Below are positions 34,621 through 39,721 of a stretch of 39,721 bases of DNA, piece after piece. This stretch comes from CAZTPH01 sp031552655. Lineage in GTDB: Bacteria; Pseudomonadota; Gammaproteobacteria; UBA9339. Below the pieces are notes generated by a model, which saw nothing but the letters and a program-made list of their open reading frames with translations, had not been told where the DNA came from and did not search any database. The position numbers and the translations under genes are program-made. The first letter of the stretch is position 1. Each line of letters begins with the position of its first letter. The DNA lies in the NCBI GenBank assembly GCA_031552655.1, contig JAVBML010000043.1:1-39721 (forward strand), given 5' to 3'.

Positions 34621-37600
34621 ATGAAAGAATATTCTAAAAATATCCCCCTGGTTTTTGATTTACTATATCATTGGCGCCGCTCCGTAGTGTCGCTAGTGCT
34701 GCTGAATTTTATTCCCTGGATATTATTTTCAGCAATTGCTAGCACCGTGGAAATTACCCCCGCTCCGGGGAGTAAAAAAGAGAGGTTTAACCTTCCCGGA
34801 CTATCCATTGCCAAGGAAAATTATCATAACTCTCTCGGAGTTGTCACTGGGAAAGATGTGGACCATGGAGATATGGTAGGGGGGAGTGCAACGGTCGCCG
34901 GGGATCTATCCCAGCCCTTGCTCGCCAAGGTAAATAAATATCTACCCTACATGGAGCTAGGGGGCCAAAAGCATCTCAATCAACCGTCAAATGTTGCGGG
35001 TGTTTGGGATCTATTTATTCCCCTACTGCAAAAAGAAAATAAGTTATTGTTTACGGATATGCGCATCTTTGATCGCCGCGGTGGTTCCCTGGAGGGGAAT
35101 TTTCACCTGGGCTATCGCAGTATGTTGGGCGAAGAAAAAATGTTTGGCTACTATGGATCCTATGATCTGAGAAGAAGTAACCATGGCGTTAACTATCGGC
35201 AACTGGTGGTGGGAGCTGAATACTGGCAACGGCGTTGGTATTTTGGCGGCAATATCTACCAACCGCTGGGAAGAAAGAGGGCTATGATAGCAAAGGGCCT
35301 TGGCAGTGAACGAAAGGTGGGTGCTATTACTGATAATAAGATTATAGTTAGCCAAACCACGGCAAAAATGGAAAACATTCAAAATTCCATGGCAGGAGAA
35401 TATGGGCAGTACAGATATTTTGAAAATGCTGTGGGAGGGATAGATGGGGAAGTTGGCTATGCTTTTAGCGAAAAACTAACGGGTTATGTGGGAGGTTACT
35501 ATTTTCATGGTGCCATGGTAGGAAGCTTAGGAGGGCCTAGGATCAGGGTTAGCTATGATTACCGTGATTGCGGCAGGAAGAAGTTGCTAGGAATATTAGA
35601 TAGATTGGGTGTGGAATTGGGAGGACAGCATGACCAAAGGCGGGGATTTACGGGTTACGCAGGATTGAAGCTAGGGATAGGCCTAGCTTTAAAAAAAGAT
35701 GCAGATCTTCTTAGCTTTGAGCGTCATATGACGGAGTTGGTTCGCAGAGATCCGGATATTGTATTGGAAGTTAGCCGGGAGGCAGAAAATTTTTTTCCCA
35801 AAGGAAAAATTAGTCGCTACTTTTTCCATGAAACCGCTGGAAATGGAGCTGAACGTGGAGAGGAGGTTTGGAGGAGAAAACTATGGGAGCGGGAATTAGC
35901 AGAATTATTGCGGCAGTTTGGTTTAGCAGCCAATGCCACGGCGGAAGAGGTTAAGAAAAGATACCGTGAATTAGCATTGCGGCATCACCCAGATAAGGGA
36001 GGAAGAAAAAAAGATTTTATTAAATTTGGTCAATGCAGGGATAGGATAGATGAGCTGTTTATCCTCTTAGGTTACCCTGCTAGTAGGACTGTCAGGGTTT
36101 TTGCTAGTGAAAATAATGATACCGCTGGATGGGGTACGGACGGTGTTTTTGACAATGACTTTAATTTTACTGAAAGTGATGCCGTGGATTGCTTTGCCAA
36201 TGGCCATGGAGTCGTCGGTGATTTTGGAAATAGCAAACTAAATCAAGTCATCCAGATTTTAGAACGAAAGATCACTGTGGGGCCAAATGTTAGCAGCGAT
36301 CAGCGGCAACCATTGACAAATTTAGCACATTTACACACCGGAGAGGTTTTAGAAAAGAGTAGCCGCAGTGTAAATGCGGGGGCGAAGACCAATGTAACAA
36401 ATGGTACATACTACGGAGTGAATGTAGCCTTCGCAGAAAATCATCGTGAAAAAAAAGCGGCCACAGCCATAAAAGGGCTAGCCAGAATAGGCAATGGTTT
36501 TTTGCGTACATTTAGGTATGTGGATGCTTGGTTACACGGCATGTGGCGCATCTTTTTTCCCATGGCACTGGTGGATGCTAGAGAATTAAGAAATATTCCA
36601 GGTGAAGTCGATGATGGAATTATAAATCTAACGGGAAGGCAATTTCCAAGGATTGCGGACGCTGCTCTAGATTCATATCTTAGCACTAACCTAACCTTAA
36701 AGGATACCGTAGCTAGGAAAAATTATGGAGAGCCACTTTGTCTAAAACGGGAAGCACGCAAGATAGGTGCAATCATTGGTAATTTTCATCGACTATGCTA
36801 TGTCTCCCATGTTTTAGCTTCATTGCTAGTAAATTTAAACCACTGTGCCTATCAATTGACGAGAAAACAGGTAGATGTTTTAGATGCGGCAATCAATGAT
36901 AATAATTTTAATTTAAATGAACAAAATTTTGCGGTAACTCTATTTGCAAATTACACTTTGAAATTTAATCTAGTGCAATCTTCCTTAGATTTTTTACTGT
37001 TCTGGGCAAAAAATAATCCAAACGTAGCAGATATTTTCAGGGTAATTATCCGCGGTGCTAGCCGAGATAGCAAAGCGTTTCTCGGCATCGTGAATTCTCT
37101 GGTAACCCTCTTGCCTCGGACACAATATCCCATGGAATTGACAATGCTATTGACTCAAATTCATGGATTTCACAATTACTGCGTTACTTGGCAAGCTCTG
37201 CCATATTTTGAAATATTATTGAAGAACACGGCAGTTACTGGCAGCACTCGGCGGGAACTTTTAACATTGCTTGGTAATTCATTGGAGAAAATATTGCTGT
37301 CCGGTGATACCGAAATTTGCCTTGATCGATTAGCGAAAAGTGTAACTATTTTTAGTCAGCACCTGGATGATTTACCAAAGAATTTAATTGCAGCCATTTT
37401 TCAAATATATGGTGTGCAGTGGAGATATTTCACGGAGATAGTTATTGATATTTTACTGAGCGACAATGGCATTTCTCCCGCGATTTTGCGTTTGCTTATT
37501 GATGCTAGGAAACCATTGATAGGTGTGCAGAATCCCAGGGCGGCGCTTTTTATAGCACGGTGCTTAGTAAAAAATGACCTTAGGTTGCCAACCGTAACCC

Positions 37601-37959
37601 TGCTGCATTTTTTGAAGTTATTTCGGCATGGGGATATGCCCTTGGCTATCCAAATAATGGAGTTATTTTATCAGATGCGCCAATCTTTGACACGGGAAGT
37701 TAGTGTTTTGCTGGGGGATACCCTAATTAAGCTATTTCCTCATTTTCGTGGATTACAGCGATTAAAGGTGGAGGGTATTTTAAAGGGAATTGAGCTAAGT
37801 GAAAAGCAACGAAGGAATCTTGATCTGCAGAGGGAGATGGCAAAATGGCATGATGCAAACGACGGGGAGCAAAAGAGAGAGATCATGGCAAAGTTGCATA
37901 CTTTAGGGAAGGGTTATGCTAGGTGGGAATTACAGCTACTTCTAAGACCGATTTTATAA
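34621..37959 (+). CDS. Inverse autotransporter with J domain and alpha-solenoid (interrupted giant protein)
   Basis: 1112 codons end at TAA 37957-37959. Domains in order: an N-terminal signal sequence with hydrophobic core about 21-37 and a signal-peptidase site AIA40|S; an inverse-autotransporter beta domain of the intimin/invasin class (about 95-385; LFTDMRIFDRRGGSLEGNFH, HLGYRSMLGEEKMFGYYGSY, VVGAEYWQRRWYFGGNIYQP, final RRDPDIVLEV); a J domain (about 423-486) with HPD at 456-458 in RHHPDKGG; a low-complexity Asn/Gly-rich linker (about 487-640); and a long helical repeat region like an ARM/HEAT solenoid (about 690-1090). In inverse autotransporters the part after the barrel is exported to the surface, so the J domain would face outside or the host cytosol. 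No good ribosome binding site precedes the ATG, and an in-frame stop at 34600 blocks earlier starts. The same frame stays open beyond the TAA, so the native protein was probably longer. Confidence 0.8.
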   Translation: MKEYSKNIPLVFDLLYHWRRSVVSLVLLNFIPWILFSAIASTVEITPAPGSKKERFNLPGLSIAKENYHNSLGVVTGKDVDHGDMVGGSATVAGDLSQPLLAKVNKYLPYMELGGQKHLNQPSNVAGVWDLFIPLLQKENKLLFTDMRIFDRRGGSLEGNFHLGYRSMLGEEKMFGYYGSYDLRRSNHGVNYRQLVVGAEYWQRRWYFGGNIYQPLGRKRAMIAKGLGSERKVGAITDNKIIVSQTTAKMENIQNSMAGEYGQYRYFENAVGGIDGEVGYAFSEKLTGYVGGYYFHGAMVGSLGGPRIRVSYDYRDCGRKKLLGILDRLGVELGGQHDQRRGFTGYAGLKLGIGLALKKDADLLSFERHMTELVRRDPDIVLEVSREAENFFPKGKISRYFFHETAGNGAERGEEVWRRKLWERELAELLRQFGLAANATAEEVKKRYRELALRHHPDKGGRKKDFIKFGQCRDRIDELFILLGYPASRTVRVFASENNDTAGWGTDGVFDNDFNFTESDAVDCFANGHGVVGDFGNSKLNQVIQILERKITVGPNVSSDQRQPLTNLAHLHTGEVLEKSSRSVNAGAKTNVTNGTYYGVNVAFAENHREKKAATAIKGLARIGNGFLRTFRYVDAWLHGMWRIFFPMALVDARELRNIPGEVDDGIINLTGRQFPRIADAALDSYLSTNLTLKDTVARKNYGEPLCLKREARKIGAIIGNFHRLCYVSHVLASLLVNLNHCAYQLTRKQVDVLDAAINDNNFNLNEQNFAVTLFANYTLKFNLVQSSLDFLLFWAKNNPNVADIFRVIIRGASRDSKAFLGIVNSLVTLLPRTQYPMELTMLLTQIHGFHNYCVTWQALPYFEILLKNTAVTGSTRRELLTLLGNSLEKILLSGDTEICLDRLAKSVTIFSQHLDDLPKNLIAAIFQIYGVQWRYFTEIVIDILLSDNGISPAILRLLIDARKPLIGVQNPRAALFIARCLVKNDLRLPTVTLLHFLKLFRHGDMPLAIQIMELFYQMRQSLTREVSVLLGDTLIKLFPHFRGLQRLKVEGILKGIELSEKQRRNLDLQREMAKWHDANDGEQKREIMAKLHTLGKGYARWELQLLLRPIL

Positions 37960-39721
37960 ACTCAAAACGTTCAATTTTTGAGAGCAGGGTATAAATTTCT
38001 AAAAAATTTAGCTGGACAGAAAAAGCTCTTTGCAAGCTTAGAAGAAGAGCGGGCATGGGGAGTTTTTTTAAGGGTTAGTCATGGGCGTTTATCTGGGCTA
38101 TTTAGGTATATCCATGGTGTGACTTCCTATTTAGTAGGTGGCCATGGAGAGATTTTACTAAATAATCACCAGAGTAGAGTGGTGCGCAAGTTAATCGCTG
38201 GAATAGGTTGGAATATTGCTTTCTATTTTCCACAGATTTCATTTGTTAGCTATTTTGAGCTACGGGAATTTTTGCGCTTTGCCTATGAAGTAAAGCTGTC
38301 TCGACGAATGTTGTCCCAGGTATTAGCTAGCAAAACTTCGCTGTGTGTGACCCAGTTGCATAGGGAGTTGCTGCAAAAGCTATTGGTGGATGTAGTGCCC
38401 CTGGCAACGGAGAAAGAGGATGCTGTGGGACAGTTAGTAGCGGAATTATTGGAAGAATCAGATTGGTCTTCAGATACGCTATTTAAATTTATTTCCGGAT
38501 CGACAAATGCTAGTGAATTTGATTCCAAAATACAGGTTTTGCATTTGTTGCATAACTACGGAAGTAAAATCAACCCTGAAACCATTGATAGAAGAGGTAG
38601 GACAGCCAGGGAGCTATTGGCATGGCGGCCTCGGGAGGTAATTCCCACTTTACTGCGTAGACTAATTGAAGACAATAGTTACTACGTTGCCATGGGCATC
38701 GAAACTATATTTGAGGAGCTAGGGCTTCGTAATCCAACCATTCCCCGGGCAAAACTTGCGTATCTATTTAATCAATTTACTCTCACATATAATAAAATGT
38801 TGGTTTTTAGAGAGGATTGGTACTGCGGACATAGCGACATAGAAATAGGTATGAATGGACTCATTGAGCAGGGGTATCTCTACTTCCATAAGCAAAATGT
38901 GCCAGTTTGTTTGGCCACCGTGGATAAAAAAGTGTGTAGAAAGTCAGGGAATAAAGCAGAGGATGGCAATGCTAATAGAACGGAATTGTGGAATTTAGCT
39001 GAGAATCTGGGGGAATCTAGGAAAATTATCCATGACCAAGCTATGCAATGGAACTTAGTACCTCGACCCAGGGGGATAGCTAAACCTTTGACCCTGTGGC
39101 ATGGTTCCGATGGGAAATGTTTGCTACGGTGTGAGCATTTTGTCGGGGATGAAAAAGATAGTTGGCAATATGAAATTTACCGAAGTCGCTGCAATGAAAA
39201 AAACGATTTTTTGAGGTGGTTTCAAAGCTATAGCTCTGAGCGCAAAGAAACCCGAGAGATTGGAAAGCTCACCATTGCTGCTAATTGGGCGGAAATTTTT
39301 GCTGTTATATCCCAAGCCATATTTGAAATTAAGGGGTTTTATCCTCGAATGGTGCAACTGCTAGCTTTGTTTTTGTCCCAGGAAATCGGTGATAATGTGG
39401 TAGTTCAAGTTGCCACGGGCGAAGGTAAAACTCTGGTTTTTTTTATGCAGGCGGTCATTAAAGCTTTGGAAGGCGAGGTTGTCAATTTTGTAACCAGTTC
39501 CCATGAATTAGCGACTCGCGATGCCATGGAATTAAAGCAGCTGTATAACCTCTTTGGTCTCACAGTGGGACATAACATTGCCCATGGACAGTCTCAAAGT
39601 GCTGGGAACCCCTATGGCTATGATATTTTGTATGGAACGGTGGCGAGTTTCATAGCTGATCTACTGAGAGACGATGGTGCTAGGGTTTGTCGAGAGAGGG
39701 CATTTAACTATGTTATGGTTG
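37960..39721 (+). CDS. SecA-like ATPase region, continuation of the same frame after a TAA; partial at window end
   Basis: The frame of the upstream gene stays open for at least 587 codons after the TAA and runs off the window. The first ATG is at 38308. A TTG at 37978 exists, but no start has a ribosome binding site. The first ~400 residues are helical and unrecognised; one stretch (LLHNYGSKINPETIDRRGRT) loosely resembles an ankyrin repeat. From about 39340 the sequence matches the SecA DEAD motor: FYPRMVQLLALF, Walker A VATGEGKT (39409-39432), NFVTSSHELATRDAMEL, YGYDILYGTVASFIADLLRD and, at the edge, FNYVMV, where SecA has the Walker B VDEVDS. It is not the housekeeping SecA, which begins with this motor. 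It is most likely the C-terminal half of the giant protein, split by a nonsense codon or expressed by readthrough. Confidence 0.72.

Noticed and set aside
37957..37959. TAA reassigned as a sense codon
   Set aside because: TAA is the ordinary stop of other genes here (for instance the pilin gene), with compact overlaps that would fail if it were read through.
37960..39721. Housekeeping SecA
   Set aside because: The ATPase motif comes after at least 480 residues of unrelated sequence in the same frame, whereas true SecA begins with the motor domain.

Overview
The window reads as the chromosome of a Gram-negative gammaproteobacterium. It has SurA, the LptF/LptG permeases, HldE (LPS heptose), a type IV pilus cluster, the ribosomal block rpsP-rimM-trmD-rplS, and a zapB-like/zapA/6S RNA/5-FCL block in the usual gammaproteobacterial order. 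G+C is roughly 40% by sampling. Genes are tightly packed, several conserved clusters have lost a member (clpP, ftsE, pilD), and there are effector-like or surface-protein genes. This suggests a host-associated, partly reduced genome, possibly Legionellales-like. The taxon is an inference only.

Layout. 1-3873 (+): 3' part of surA, then pilin, pilB and pilC. 3870-8867 (-): clpX, lon, pmbA. 9077-14438 (-): serS, lptF, lptG, hemW and a family 4 uracil-DNA glycosylase. 14563-15072 (+): tadA. 15069-19237 (-): a 594-residue conserved hypothetical, pgi and an orphan gene. 19603-19815 (+): a cold-shock protein. 19828-24597 (-): a secretion island of HlyD adaptor, C39-peptidase ABC exporter, TraF-like signal peptidase and TrbB/VirB11-like ATPase. 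24651-25947 (-): zapB-like gene, zapA, 6S RNA and 5-formyl-THF cyclo-ligase. 26099-27703 (+): nadE. 27700-34375 (-): ftsY-ftsX, an MFS transporter, hldE, and rpsP-rimM-trmD-rplS. 34621-39721 (+): a very large reading frame running off the window.

The most unusual locus is the right end. A frame of 1112 codons encodes a signal peptide, an inverse-autotransporter (intimin/invasin type) beta-barrel, a J domain with an intact HPD motif and a long alpha-helical solenoid. It ends at one TAA. The same frame then stays open for at least 587 more codons and reaches a SecA-like ATPase motif. This looks like one giant chimeric surface protein or effector split by a nonsense codon.

Other points of note: a NAD+ synthetase whose glutaminase domain has lost two of its three catalytic residues; a 6S RNA whose closing stem contains the start codon of the next gene; ftsX without ftsE; clpX without an adjacent clpP; an isolated T4SS ATPase/signal peptidase pair joined to a peptide exporter; about tenfold excess of the palindrome CCATGG; and three of four convergent gene pairs fused at a shared CTAG.

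No tRNA, rRNA, CRISPR array or insertion sequence was recognised.
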